Source: Pyrrhosoma nymphula
Taxonomy: Eukaryota; Arthropoda; Insecta; Odonata; Coenagrionidae
DNA length: 64,000 nucleotides
NCBI GenBank assembly: GCA_963573305.1
Contig: OY754331.1
Coordinates: 10,822,868 to 10,886,867 of the forward strand
Direction: 5' to 3'
In this document: in pieces, positions 24,028-34,840 of the stretch
Numbering within the stretch: position 1 is the first letter of the stretch
Layout of the letters: the number at the start of each line of letters is the position of its first letter
Notes under the pieces: generated by a model
Database searches by the model: none
What the model saw: the letters and a program-made list of their open reading frames with translations, nothing else
What the model was told of the DNA's origin: nothing
Made by a program: the position numbers and the translations under genes

Positions 24028-27000
24028 TCAGGCTAAAAATGAAATAATTTACTCAAGTTCTCAGTAGTAGTAGTAGGTGTATTTTTCCTATTTTAAAATC
24101 CTAAATTAAAATGAATCGTCTTTAATTTCCGATTGAATTCATGCTTATTTGGTTTTGACAGAAAATCTTTTATGAACTAGAATTCGGTTAGCTTTTCTTG
24201 TCTTTTTAATTTTTTCAGATGCTTGTTTATAACTAAAAATAAAAATTCCACTTACCAAATTTCAAGCTTTTAGGCCGCTTTAAAGCGCCCCAAAAAGTAC
24301 ATAAACCAATGAAAGAGTGAATATTAACTCGCCCTTGGATGTGAATTTATAATTTGTTGTTGTGTGTACATTTTTGCAACAAACTTTTATACCCAACTCT
24401 ATCTCTTGGATCATTTTGTTTGATAAAGAGTGTATTCATGTCTGATACGCAATTTTGTTTCCCGTGAAACGCCACTAAGAAGTCGTGAGTTAAAAGGGAC
24501 GGGTGATGGCGTGAAAATTTCCTCCGAGGTGGAAAAAGTAAAACAAAAAAATAAGGCCACAGTGCACAAGGACGTCGTCGATGTTTCATGATCCGCAGAT
24601 ATAAACAAAAATTAACGACTGCCCTAACCATTCAGTCCACGTCCCAAGTCCAACGAATCAACGAGCCCAACCCCAAGCCAGCCGTGAGAGATGCAGCGGA
24701 CGAATTTTCATTACTCCGCCCCTTTTCTCCGAGGTATAGCCTTATCGAGCGCCCCCCCTCTCCTGGTGCCCCCCCTGGCAGGCACCACCTGCAGCCGACT
24801 TCGCGTTCCGCCTCACTTGCCCCCCCTGTGCAGAGACCCCCCCTCATTACCTCGTTTCCCGACAACGCGATCAGACGAGAAAGAATGTTTTCCCTGAAAT
24901 CATTTCGGAACATTTTCCAGGTCTAAAGAGAGGAGCTCTCTGGGGAGGGTAAGAAAGTGTATGGCAGAGAGTGATTTTGCGATACGACGAATGCGATACT
25001 CACGAGTTTTACGTCATAGCATCGAGTCTGATATTGCGTTACAACGCTTCGCCATACATCGCTTGGCCTCATCATGTACATTAGGGTATCAAGCGGCATT
25101 GGATATTACTCGATGAACAATGCACGAATTAAAAAAAACAACAGGTAGTGTCCGCGACTCTAGCGTAGGTGTTCATTGCAAGAAAGAAAATTTTCGGGAA
25201 CATGTCTTTGATGATTCGTAGATTCTGGGATTCTGTTGATTCAGAACTCGATGCTCATTCATTCTCTACCCTCCTCCAGCAGGCATATACTTTCTTAACT
25301 TCATATATTAAGAAATTCTCCCTGAAATGAATTAGTTTTAAGACCCTTCACGACCAGAATCTCCCAATTTTAACCAAAAAAAATTAGCCTGATTCGTGTT
25401 TTTATCCCTTAAGCCTATTTCGCACTGAACGAGAAGTCTTGAATAATGTTTAAGGCATTGAATTCTTAAATTTCATTCAATAATATTCACGACAGCCTCT
25501 CAATAATGATTGTTCAAGAATACTTGAATCGACTTGAACGGCCTTTCACACTATCATATAAAGCTTGAATGACTTTTACTGCGATTTCTAAAGAACTCGC
25601 CTGGAAAACCAGAGTCGTAAGGAGCAGACACGTGTTAGATATAGGTAATCGAATAAATTCAATTTTCTTCTAACCACAACAATGTACTACCTCAAGAGCT
25701 GTTTGCGAAATGAGTATTCAGTTCACTTGCGCAGTTGTTGTCAACATCCTGTTTTTTTATTCGAAAGACACATATTGATGAAGCGAATGTTGTCATAGCT
25801 GCAGTTTCATTGAAGTGTTACTATTAGATGCTCCAGTTATAAATCGTTGCAGAATCTTAAAAAAAGGGAATGGAAATGACGATGGCATGTATCACGCACA
25901 TATATTTCAGTTATATCGCGAACTGCAGATTATGAATCCCGAATCATACGCCTTTAGTCGCCGAGACAAGGTTTGCCAACAATAAGTTCAAAAATAGAGA
26001 GAAATAAATATTTAGTAAGACTCACCCACATTCTTTATGAAAATATTTTATGTCCAGAGTTAGAAATAATAAGACTTATAAAAAGGAGATAAAAAAATGT
26101 CCAGGTATGATATCCGAAACGGAATACTCACCACGGGAAGTATTATAAGCATTAGGCTACGAACTACTTGCAATGAAAGGGAAAAAAATACGTTGCTTTC
26201 CTAACTTATAACATGGCCTCTAGCAGGCTTTTGAGCCTGTCTCCCGTTACAGTCATTTTTGGGGGGAAAATATTCTTTTCATTCCTTTTGAGGGTCATAT
26301 TTGTACGCAAAAACAATTATTACCTATTTCTATTTATCCAGTCAGGCTTCATATTTTGGGAAAAAAATTGTACAGAAATTTTAACTATCGAAAATACATA
26401 GACGGTGTCCCCTCCTCGCCTGGAAAGTCTGTTAGCGAAATTTGTCCATTAAGTTCTTATTGTGCCAACAGTTGACGCTTAATAAATATTAAGTACTATA
26501 GCGATGATTAATAGAAATGCAGATATTGTTTTGTACCAAAATACACTGGTGAAAATTATCCCAAAATACGAAGTTAGAGATGTTCCTTGTTTTCCTTAAT
26601 TGTAACTCGAAATATTTTATCGTTAATTTAGACCATAATATACATTCTACAATTTAGGTATGTCTTCACAATTTAAAGCACAGTGGCACTTTAATGTTAC
26701 AAAGTTCATATAAGCATATATGTTACATTAAACCGTAATTTTATTACTACCTAATATTGTAAAATACGAGGTGCTTCGGTATAGAACTTGTCTTCTCCAT
26801 GTCGGTCATCTTACGCCGGGTAGTCTGAAACCCAACTCCCATGAGTCAATGCGTTTCAAAAACTGTTCAAGACAAAAGGAATTTGGTTGCAACGAAGCGT
26901 TTTCAGGACAATATGTCGCTGCCATGACGTTTCAATTGACGTCATGTCCATTCTAGAAAGCTTTTTCAACGACTCTTGAATGGAGTTAAGACATGAATTT

Positions 27001-27284
27001 GATGAAGTGAAACGGCCTTTAGAATATTCTAATCTTGATTTGCAGCATTCTCAAGATAAGAATGGCGCAAAGAATGACGCCGGTCAAGATTTCAATCAAA
27101 GGCCGTGAATTGATACCCGTGAAGATGGTGTGTACTAAAAAAAAGTAGGAATTTTAAGCGTCTAAATTTAGCTACGCCAACATTCCACAAAGTCAACTTC
27201 TTTAATCGCTAAAATCCAATTCTAACAACATAGGTTTTGAGCATCATGTAGATATAAAAGAGCGAAATTGGCTACGAAGCAAAT
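24028..27284. other. Intergenic DNA; possible transposon ends
   Basis: A GC-rich patch spans 24640-24900 and a weakly inverted pair of GGCCTTTCAC-type motifs lies at about 25545 and 27015. No coding sequence is recognisable. Confidence 0.4.
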
Positions 27285-27555
27285 GAACCTGTATTGTGGC
27301 AGGCAACTTTCGGTTTGCGGTCACGGTATTGTTTAAAATACGACAGTTTCGCCAGCTGTCCTGCTGACGTCTTCAGGTGAAGGATGTCCAGAAAGCTTTT
27401 TCTTCCGCTTTATATATAGGCTAAATTTTTGGCGCCAAGTCTGCGCCCGAGTTGTGGCCTATCGTGGTGCTGCATTTGGATTACGCGGCACGTCGATGCT
27501 CCGTGAATATGAACGCGGCCGAAACCATGAAGATGCCTGCCACAACATTGTATCG
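27285..27555. repeat. Inverted-repeat unit with hammerhead-like core
   Basis: The ends TGTATTGTGGCAGGCA (about 27289) and TGCCTGCCACAACATTGTA (about 27534) are inverted. Inside, the minus strand reads CACCTGAAGACGTCAGC, a loop, GCTGGCGAAACTGTCG, again the CTGAAGA-stem-GAAAC order. A second CCGAAACCATGAAGATG block sits near the right end. I could not identify flanking target duplications. Confidence 0.5.
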
Positions 27556-28917
27556 CCGCGGAAACCTGAGACTGAACATGTTTCTGTAATTATGCACAAA
27601 TGACTCCTATGGGATACGCAATTACACACCCCACTCGTTTGGATATCATAACACGATACTCAACATCACACTCACGAACTTTCGAGTACTCTCATTATGT
27701 TTGGGTGACTACAAGGCATTCGAAAATCCCAATAGTCACATCTGTCTCCCCACCACTACCCATTCGCACTCCCCACCCTCTCTCGAACAGAGAAGGAGCT
27801 TCCAATACGTCGCAATACCATTCTGGAATTGGAAAATTGCACTAGCCTAGGAAGTGGACGTTAGGCGGGAGGGAAGGGCATTTTTTTTAAACAGAAACAT
27901 GCTTTATGGCATAAAAAAATGTACATTCACAAGCTTCAAATATCATCTATAATGAACTGAATTAATGGCTGCAGCAAGAAACATTCAAAATGTTGCATGT
28001 CATGTATTTATACATTATATCTGAGGGTATGTACTCTCGTTTACCCCTCTTTAATCTGCATTTTTATCAAGATATTTGATTTTACATTTTAATACATATT
28101 GTAAATTAACTTTGGATTTAAATTGCGCATACATCTGATTTTACGCGGATAGATGCCACATGAGGCCATCGCGTTCTCTTCTTTCGTTCGTCGTCTTCTT
28201 CTCCTTTCTTTCTCCGACCCTGCTCTTCTCCTTTCGCCGAGGTCTTCATTCTTCTTTTGGGACTGCTTCTTCTTTCTTCGGCCCTTGTCTCCTCCTCCTT
28301 TCGCCGAGGTCTTCTTTTATCTCTTAAGTCATTTCTTCTCCCTCTTCTTCCTCTGTCCTTTTTGTTACCACTGTGATCAGTGGTCTTCTTGGGGCGTGAT
28401 GCAGAGTCTCTCCAGTTCTTTGAACCTCCCATTTTTCAGGCAGAAGGTTACTAGATCCTTACAGGTAGCGGATCTGACTTCCATTTCTAAACTCAGTTTA
28501 GTTCGCCATGTTTGAAAGCGGATGCATGTGGAAACCATTTGGAATTGTCACACATCAACGCACACTTACGCACACGTACAAATCCGCCACTGCCGTCTTG
28601 GAAACGTCTTTGGCGGAGCACGAGAGTAGAGGACTATAGGGCTATTCTCTTCGAGGCCTCACCCTTCCCGAGTAGTCTTCTGCACCCTAATCATGTCAAA
28701 ATTCCCCTCACTCTCCTGCATCCACACTCAACCCCACACCCAACTCTCTGGGTCGTCATTAGTATTTCATTTTCGCCGCGGTCTCGCAGTCTCGCGAAAT
28801 TACGGAAGGGCCGCAGCAGCGCACCCCATCGCAGTTCAAGGGAATTACCACTCCGGTCCACTTGGCTTATTTTTATAGCCGTGAACAGCAGACGGCGTCG
28901 GGCAGGGAATTAAAAGG
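27556..28917. other. Intergenic DNA with CTT-rich tract
   Basis: 28165-28370 is dominated by CTTCTT/CTCCTT with three CTTTCGCCGAGGTCTTC-like repeats at about 28217, 28298 and nearby, a degenerate minisatellite. No conserved frame. Confidence 0.5.
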
Positions 28918-29025
28918 AGCCGGGAGAGGGGTTGTGTGAGAGGGTGTGGGGGTGGTGTTGGGGGGGGGGGTAGAGTGAGGGGGAGGGGAGTGAGGGGGTG
29001 GGGTGGGGGGGCGGGACGGAAGCGG
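28918..29025 (+). repeat. G-rich tract with quadruplex potential
   Basis: There are many runs of four or more G separated by short loops, including an 11-12 base G run near 28958. The density fits several G-quadruplexes on the plus strand. No gene or transposon boundary is linked to it. Confidence 0.7.
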
Positions 29026-29428
29026 TGGAGAAAAGTTATTCACCCGACGAGGGGTTGCGCACGGCCGGAGGAGTTTCCAAAGTCGAGCATTTCCAACGCA
29101 CTCGCAAAAAGAAATATTTTTTATTAAATGCAGGATTAGGAAGTGACATTTGTAACGGGCGACAGAAAAACCTCATTGAGGTTAGAACTGCCTCTTATAG
29201 GTTCAAGCTAAATTGTTCGCATAAAAAAGTGAATCATGTCAAAATTTCCACTTCGGAACGATAACACTCAGGAAACGAGAAATTATATTCATCGACTTCG
29301 CTGTATTTGACACTTGACTTCCTTTCACTTGCAAAAACCTTATCCGCTACTTAAGTGGGGGATCGAAAATCCTTAACTTCTAATAAAACAGTATTGGTAA
29401 ATTTTCACGCAGTATATTTTTAAAAACA

Positions 29429-29552
29429 CAGTTAAAACACACCACCGACCAAGGTTTCGGCACGTAATGCCATTATCAAGGTACAATTAAAAAGTTGTAC
29501 CTTGATAATGGCATTACGTGCTGAAACTTTGGTCGGTGGAATGTTTTGACTG
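29429..29552. repeat. Snapback unit 4 (left flank of the composite)
   Basis: Two 58-bp arms with few mismatches enclose an 8-base loop. On the minus strand the core reads CCTTGATAATGGCA, a loop, GTGCCGAAACCTTGGTCGG, a variant of the family hairpin with CTTGATAATG replacing CTGATGATG. The distal part GTTTTAACTGTG, then ATACTGCGTGAAAATTTACC, matches the family's GTGGAAAATT block. It reappears in inverted orientation at 35342-35390. Confidence 0.75.
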
Positions 29553-29554
29553 TT

Positions 29555-29649
29555 GTGCGATATTCCACGGGAGAAAAATCATTCGCCTTGATCGGGATTC
29601 GAACCCGGATTCCTCGATTTTGCGCCGAGTGCTTTAACCAGTTAAGCTA
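29555..29649 (-). repeat. tRNA-like SINE, left copy
   Basis: On the minus strand 29649-29585 gives TAGCTTAACTGG (A box), an anticodon-arm-like hairpin CTCGG/TCGAG, GGTTCGAATCC (B box) and the 3' acceptor half TCAAGGC. The 5' acceptor half that would pair with it (GCCTTGA) is missing: the LINE 3' end begins there instead. The tail is GAATGATTTTTCTCCCGTGG. Position 33 of the loop is G rather than U and the T stem has a mismatch, so this is a SINE or pseudo-tRNA rather than a working tRNA. It differs from the right copy at three of 95 positions. Confidence 0.75.
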
Positions 29650-29753
29650 CGGTTAATATATGTTTATTCTTGATCGCTTTTACATAATAAATTCATCGTA
29701 CAATTTGATACATTGTAAAACAAGGTAACAATCCTCCGTGAGTTATGCCTCCG

Positions 29754-32700
29754 CTACACAGCTGATGGCAAAGACAGGGTGGCGGCGCTCGATATGGTTG
29801 CACTGGCAGGATCCGGCGGTCTTGTATGCGCTGGCAGCCGTCTGATCAGAAGAGATGAAATTCCAGGGTAGGGTGTTGACTCCTGGAACTGTTCAAGTAA
29901 CCAGGGGCGCATGGTGGGTGGCGCCCCCGCGAGGTGTGCAGACCTCAGATAAGAGATCAGTCCCTGTTCGACATTTCCCCCATGAAGCCTTGTCTCTACA
30001 TATCGCGCAATGATCCTCGATAAGGTAATCGATTTAATAAAAGGAAAGAGCCGGAAATTCAGAGATACTAACTTGGTGTCGGGGATGACGCCACTCCCGA
30101 AGGAATCCCAAGTACGAAAGATCCGACGTATTGCATACCATGTTGCCTGACCCTCGTTACAACCAATGAGATGGTGAGTGAGTGTGTCAACCCTCCGGCA
30201 AAGAGGGCAGCGATCAGAAGGGACGAGTCCGTAACGCTTTTGAGTCTCAAGGGTGAGAATAAGGTCATTAATGACGGAAAACATGAGTGACCCCTGGCGA
30301 GAATTAAAATTTGCTGCACACCAATTTTTTATCGAGTCAGGTGCTGCCGGGACGGAAGATGGGAGTTCGTTTAGGATTAATTTACCGTAAACTCTTTTTG
30401 TCACGAGCGACTCACCGGGGGCTAGCGCTTCAACGATACTTCGGATTGATCGCTCCGCGGAACGAAACGCTGGGTTCGAGGAGGCCCCGGCGAGGGCGGC
30501 CTTGACTAAATCCCTCCACTCCGACCTGTCATCGGAGAGTGCGCGGACGTGGAGTTTGGAGAAGAGAATGTCACATTTTAGTTTGATATTTGTTAAAGAG
30601 AGTCCACCTTTTAGCGGCGGGCCGTACAATTGCTTTCTCGAAACCTTCTTGGCGTGTCCTAACCAAATAAAACGGTTTGTGCACATTATGAGCTCCGAGT
30701 TCACACGGGAAGGTAGTGGCCATATGTGCGCTATGTTCCATATCCTGGGCATAATCATTTGTTCCAAGAAACGAACGCGTGCAAGGAGGGGGAGTGACGG
30801 GAGAGCATATCTCGCAGACACCGCCCGCACCTGTCGCACCATTTCCCCCCAATTCCGATCGAGGGTCCGGTCGAGACTGGTGTCCCACCAGAGGCCCAGG
30901 ATCTTAATGGAAGGTTTAGCAATGGTCCAGCTGCATACCGACTCCGACGGTAAAAGCCCTTCCCCCGTAAGAGGAAGGCACCTGGACTTAGCGCGATTCA
31001 CGAAGAGACCGCCGGTCTCAAAAGATCGGAGAATCCCGTCCGCGACCGCCAACTGGTCGAAGTGGCCAGCGAAGAGCGTCAGGTCGTCGGCATACAGCAC
31101 ACCCGTATAAACTTCGCCGAAGAGCGAAGCCCCGACACCACCCTCCGCCATCGCGCGGATCACAGGGTCCATCGCGAAAGCGAAAAGAAGCATCGACAGC
31201 GGACATCCCTGACGAACTGAATTCAGTATGGCAAACGTAGGGGAAACGTCACGATTTAATTTAATTTTTGCCAAAATGTCAGTGTAAAAAATTCTGATCG
31301 TGCGAATGAAGGCTTCTGGGAAAGCCATTCGACGGAGTACTGTTATAATATACTCGATGCGTACATAATCGAAAGCTTTAGCCAAGTCCACGGCCAATAT
31401 TGCAGAAATATTACAGTTCGCGGATTGATTTGCGGATAAAATCACATTGCGAATTAGGAAGGAGGCGTCTAGAATAGTACGCTCCTTCGCGATCGCGTAT
31501 TGGTATGGCGATAAAACAAGGTGTGATAAGCCATGAAGTCGACGTTTAAAGACATGAGATAAAATTTTTAAATCGCAATTTAGTAGCGCGATCGGTCGAA
31601 GATCGTCAAACGTCCTCGGACGACGTTTCTTTGGCAATAGTGTAATCAAGGCGACTCGCTGGCTAGGAGTCAGCATGCCGCGGCCTATGATCGAGTTAAA
31701 TACGCAAGCCATAAATGGTCCTAGAACATCCCAATACGTGAGGTAAAACTCGTACGGCAGGCCGTCCGGACCAGGCGCTTTTCCGCGGGGGAGTGAGCTG
31801 GCAATAGCGTCCAACTCTCCCACCTCGACATCGCATGTCAACCTATCATGGGATTCGGGGGATAGGGTGGGCAGAGAGTCGGGAAGCGGAGGCGCTTCCT
31901 CCTCCTTCCAGGGCCCATATCGCTGAAATCTCGACTTAAAGTGTGCCATAGCGTCCTTTAAGATGTCACTTCGAGGGTCCTCCCTATCCGACGGCGGTGT
32001 AGCATCATCACTCATCCGTAGTGTGCGTCTGAGTTCAGCTAGCGTAAGTGGACCCCAAATTTCGGGATCCAACTCCTTTTGCCAACGTTTCGGGTGGTAC
32101 CTTTCTATTTCCAAACCTAAGATTCTTTTCTTAAGGGCTGCGACTTCCTCAAAAAATGTGGCCGATCGTAAGGGAGATACGAGGAGTTCCCTAAGAGCGG
32201 AGTGGAGGAACCCGATGCTCTCATCTAGCTCTCGTTTCCACTCGTTAGTACACCTCCTTAAAAGTGAAGCGATGCGTCTTTTAAAGACGCCATCCCACCA
32301 GGAGCCGATATCTAACTCCGAGCTAACGTTACTGATCAAATCGATCACGGAGGCACGAATCACGCCACGGAAGAATTCATCGTCCAACAATTTACAATCT
32401 AACCGCCAAAGAGACGGGCAAAACGGGCGCTTAGTGGGAGGGGGCGCGTCCCGGGGGTGGCTCAGACAGACGAGGATCGCACAATGATCGGACAAGGAAA
32501 CGGGAAGGGTATCGCAGGAAAGGAGAGAGGGCGCAAGAAGTGGGGAAAGGAAGATGTAGTCGATCCTCGTGCGAGAGCCGTGCCCGACACGCGAATATGG
32601 GGTCGAATTTGCCGGTGAAAGATGAAGTGCAGTATCAATGCAGCGAATGGAGTCAAGTAGCAGACCAAACGCCCGACTTGGACGATAGTTCAAACGATCG

Positions 32701-33179
32701 TGGTTAGATTCGGAATCCTCCCGACGGTAAATAGCATTGAAGTCACCTCCGAGGATGGCCTTCCCGGAAAAACAACCCAAATACGGGACTAACGCAGAGT
32801 CGAAAAAAGACTCGCGCTCTACTCGATACTTTTCGCCAGAAGGCGCGTAGACATTGATGAGGTGAACACCATTTGCAACGAGGGTCAAAATTCGGCCAGA
32901 ATGATGGCGCCGCAATCCGGTCACGCACATACACCGGCGCACCAAGGTGGTGACGCCTCCCCGATTACAGGAGGAGAAATTGTCAAAGGATTGAAGGAGG
33001 GTGTCTTGCCAAACAACTCCCTCTACAGTCTCCTGAAGGAAGACTATGTCGACTTTCAAAGAATGCAAGAATTTACGAATTATATTTACTTTTACTGGGC
33101 TTGAAATCCCAGCGACATTTAGAGACAAGACTCTCAAGGAGGCGTTGCGAGGACTGCTTGCTCCCCCGTGACCCGCCAT
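29754..33179 (-). CDS. Retrotransposon ORF2: endonuclease and reverse transcriptase
   Basis: 1141 aa. Residues 15-235 are an apurinic-like endonuclease with N21 (SLNVAG), E50 (LQET), D146/N148 (GGDFNA), D207 (RIDYIF) and SDH at 230-232, which nicks the target. Residues about 455-760 are the reverse transcriptase: GKAPGPDGLP (467), LRPIALLNCDLKIL (527), AVDLAKAFD (596), RQGCP (656) and the catalytic YADD (696-699). A C-terminal CX2CX7HX4C motif (CPLCRR...HHLIGC) lies near residue 1000, as in L1/Tx1 and R1 proteins. There is no RNase H. Length and order fit a complete L1-superfamily ORF2. The start codon is the ATG of a TAATG overlap with the end of ORF1, which implies translation by termination-reinitiation. 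No frameshift or internal stop is present. Confidence 0.95.
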   Translation of the reverse strand: MAGHGGASSPRNASLRVLSLNVAGISSPVKVNIIRKFLHSLKVDIVFLQETVEGVVWQDTLLQSFDNFSSCNRGGVTTLVRRCMCVTGLRRHHSGRILTLVANGVHLINVYAPSGEKYRVERESFFDSALVPYLGCFSGKAILGGDFNAIYRREDSESNHDRLNYRPSRAFGLLLDSIRCIDTALHLSPANSTPYSRVGHGSRTRIDYIFLSPLLAPSLLSCDTLPVSLSDHCAILVCLSHPRDAPPPTKRPFCPSLWRLDCKLLDDEFFRGVIRASVIDLISNVSSELDIGSWWDGVFKRRIASLLRRCTNEWKRELDESIGFLHSALRELLVSPLRSATFFEEVAALKKRILGLEIERYHPKRWQKELDPEIWGPLTLAELRRTLRMSDDATPPSDREDPRSDILKDAMAHFKSRFQRYGPWKEEEAPPLPDSLPTLSPESHDRLTCDVEVGELDAIASSLPRGKAPGPDGLPYEFYLTYWDVLGPFMACVFNSIIGRGMLTPSQRVALITLLPKKRRPRTFDDLRPIALLNCDLKILSHVFKRRLHGLSHLVLSPYQYAIAKERTILDASFLIRNVILSANQSANCNISAILAVDLAKAFDYVRIEYIITVLRRMAFPEAFIRTIRIFYTDILAKIKLNRDVSPTFAILNSVRQGCPLSMLLFAFAMDPVIRAMAEGGVGASLFGEVYTGVLYADDLTLFAGHFDQLAVADGILRSFETGGLFVNRAKSRCLPLTGEGLLPSESVCSWTIAKPSIKILGLWWDTSLDRTLDRNWGEMVRQVRAVSARYALPSLPLLARVRFLEQMIMPRIWNIAHIWPLPSRVNSELIMCTNRFIWLGHAKKVSRKQLYGPPLKGGLSLTNIKLKCDILFSKLHVRALSDDRSEWRDLVKAALAGASSNPAFRSAERSIRSIVEALAPGESLVTKRVYGKLILNELPSSVPAAPDSIKNWCAANFNSRQGSLMFSVINDLILTLETQKRYGLVPSDRCPLCRRVDTLTHHLIGCNEGQATWYAIRRIFRTWDSFGSGVIPDTKLVSLNFRLFPFIKSITLSRIIARYVETRLHGGNVEQGLISYLRSAHLAGAPPTMRPWLLEQFQESTPYPGISSLLIRRLPAHTRPPDPASATISSAATLSLPSAV

Positions 33180-34840
33180 TATGAGCCCGATCCACCCCTG
33201 GTACCCCGGCTACCTCTCCTGTTAGGGCGGCGTTTCCGGGAACGATGTCCGGTCCTCAGCCGCCAGACACCAATGCTGTTTGTTGATTGACTCGTATCCT
33301 CCGCCGATTCCAGGTCGCATGATCGGCTTAAAATACTATACCTGTTCATTGCCAAAACAGTGGGACTGCGAGAAGTAGAGGGTGAAGGGGTACGGGAGGG
33401 GCTACGGGGAGGGGTACGGGAAGGGGTACGGGGAGGGGTACGGGGAGGAGTACGGGAAGGGGTACGGGGAGGGGTACGGTGGCGGGGGCCAAGGTCTTCT
33501 TCCGGTAACTCCAAGAAAAACGTCGTGGTGGACGAAGACTCAAACAGGCCCTCGCCGTCCTCGTTCGTTGAATGGGACCCGTATGGGGAGGGTATGGATT
33601 CAATGTTTTGCGTTGGACACGGCGAATCCTTCGCCGGAGACTCTCCCTCCTCCCCCCCGCGGCGACCTTCCGTTGTTTCGTCCGTGGCGGCCGTGGCTGG
33701 GCGGAGGGGGGGGGAAGGTGCGGACCGTAACACCTCTTCACTCCCGATCGGCGTGTGAGTGCAGTTTCGTTGGAAGGGTGTAATCATGCTTAGCAAAGAG
33801 GAGGGGGAGGAGAGGTTTTGGGTAAGGCTTGCGAGGGGAGGGAGAGAGTGTAGGGAAGGGAAGGAGGGGTCCTCAGCGCCCAGCACGTCGAAGGCAGTGG
33901 TGTCCGGGGGGGTGACGTGGTTTTGTTTACCGACGCGCTGCGGCATCGGCGTTGGCTTATTGGCGTTTGAATGTTCCGGTGTTACATCTATCCTCTGCTT
34001 CTTCTGCGGTTCTTCATCAGCCGAACCCATCCCCCTCTTCACCCCACCCTCCTCCAAGACGGGAGTCGGGGAGACCGGAGGGGAGACGGGCGAGGGGGCC
34101 GCACCCGGCCCACCCGGCAACTGAACCGCCGCGGGCACTGAAGTCGAAGGCGCCGGTGGTGCGGCCTCAGCTTCCAATTCGACGAGCTCCCGGGCCTGCC
34201 GCTCGACCGTCGCCTCATCCAGGTGCATGGCAGCCGGCACCGTTGCGACGTCGGCGTAGCTCCTGGTGTTATTCCGCGGGCAATTTCTTCTCTCATGTCC
34301 CTCCTGACCGCACCGGGCACAGGTTCGGCGCTGTCCATCGTAAACAACGATGGCCCTATTCCCTTCAATTGTTAAATAGGAGGGAATATTCTTCTCAATA
34401 ATCATCCTCACTATTCTAGTTCCCGTAAACATATGGGCCATCCGAGGATTGTTCCATTTTCCGTCCCAAATACGGACGAATTTCCCATACCGGGAGAGCT
34501 CACTCGTAATCGCCGCGTGCGGCACCTCAACAGGGAGGCACATCACGCGGACATTAACAGGGCTCCCAGTGGCAGCCTCCACACTAACCTCCATTCTTCT
34601 GCTCGACGCGGTTGGAAACGGCATCCGAGGGAGCGCCATTTCCATCACTCTCTTGTAGACCTCTTCAGTCTTAAACTTAACATAGATCTGTCTCCTCGAC
34701 AATCCGTACTGTATCAAGTACACTTCCTCTTCCGCGAGGCGCATCGTCTCAGTGAGAAATGCGAGCGCCTCAAGCGGTGTTGGTGCTTCGCAGTCATCAT
34801 CCGCCTGGATGAGGACTTGGTGCTGACGGTGAATCACCAT
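33179..34840 (-). CDS. Retrotransposon ORF1: nucleic-acid-binding protein with zinc knuckle
   Basis: About 553 aa from the ATG at 34838-34840. An open frame extends 18 codons further upstream but those codons are a translated poly-pyrimidine tract (FFFSPFFFFF). The chosen ATG has a strong context (GCTGCCATGG). Residues about 45-165 contain two strand-helix blocks resembling an RRM-like fold (QIYVKFKTEE; VRVMCLPVEVP). A CCHC knuckle (CARCGQEGHERRNC) is at about 174-187. The middle is Pro/Ala/Ser-rich. Near residue 455-495 there is a tandem RTPP/RTPS array, then a basic tail ending GTRGGSGS. It should coat the element RNA and assist reverse transcription. The stop codon TAA shares two bases with the ORF2 ATG. 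Confidence 0.92.
   Translation of the reverse strand: MVIHRQHQVLIQADDDCEAPTPLEALAFLTETMRLAEEEVYLIQYGLSRRQIYVKFKTEEVYKRVMEMALPRMPFPTASSRRMEVSVEAATGSPVNVRVMCLPVEVPHAAITSELSRYGKFVRIWDGKWNNPRMAHMFTGTRIVRMIIEKNIPSYLTIEGNRAIVVYDGQRRTCARCGQEGHERRNCPRNNTRSYADVATVPAAMHLDEATVERQARELVELEAEAAPPAPSTSVPAAVQLPGGPGAAPSPVSPPVSPTPVLEEGGVKRGMGSADEEPQKKQRIDVTPEHSNANKPTPMPQRVGKQNHVTPPDTTAFDVLGAEDPSFPSLHSLPPLASLTQNLSSPSSLLSMITPFQRNCTHTPIGSEEVLRSAPSPPLRPATAATDETTEGRRGGEEGESPAKDSPCPTQNIESIPSPYGSHSTNEDGEGLFESSSTTTFFLELPEEDLGPRHRTPPRTPSRTPPRTPPRTPSRTPPRSPSRTPSPSTSRSPTVLAMNRYSILSRSCDLESAEDTSQSTNSIGVWRLRTGHRSRKRRPNRRGSRGTRGGSGS
33360..33480 (-). repeat. Minisatellite in ORF1 encoding RTPP/RTPS repeats
   Basis: Units of 12 bp (ACGGGGAGGGGT on the plus strand) repeat about nine times in frame, encoding Arg-Thr-Pro-Pro or Arg-Thr-Pro-Ser. 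The unit is a multiple of three, so copy number can change without breaking ORF1. Confidence 0.9.

Noticed and set aside
28153..28515. 120-codon frame in the CTT-rich tract
   Set aside because: It translates to Phe/Leu/Ser low complexity and contains a degenerate minisatellite; not a credible protein.
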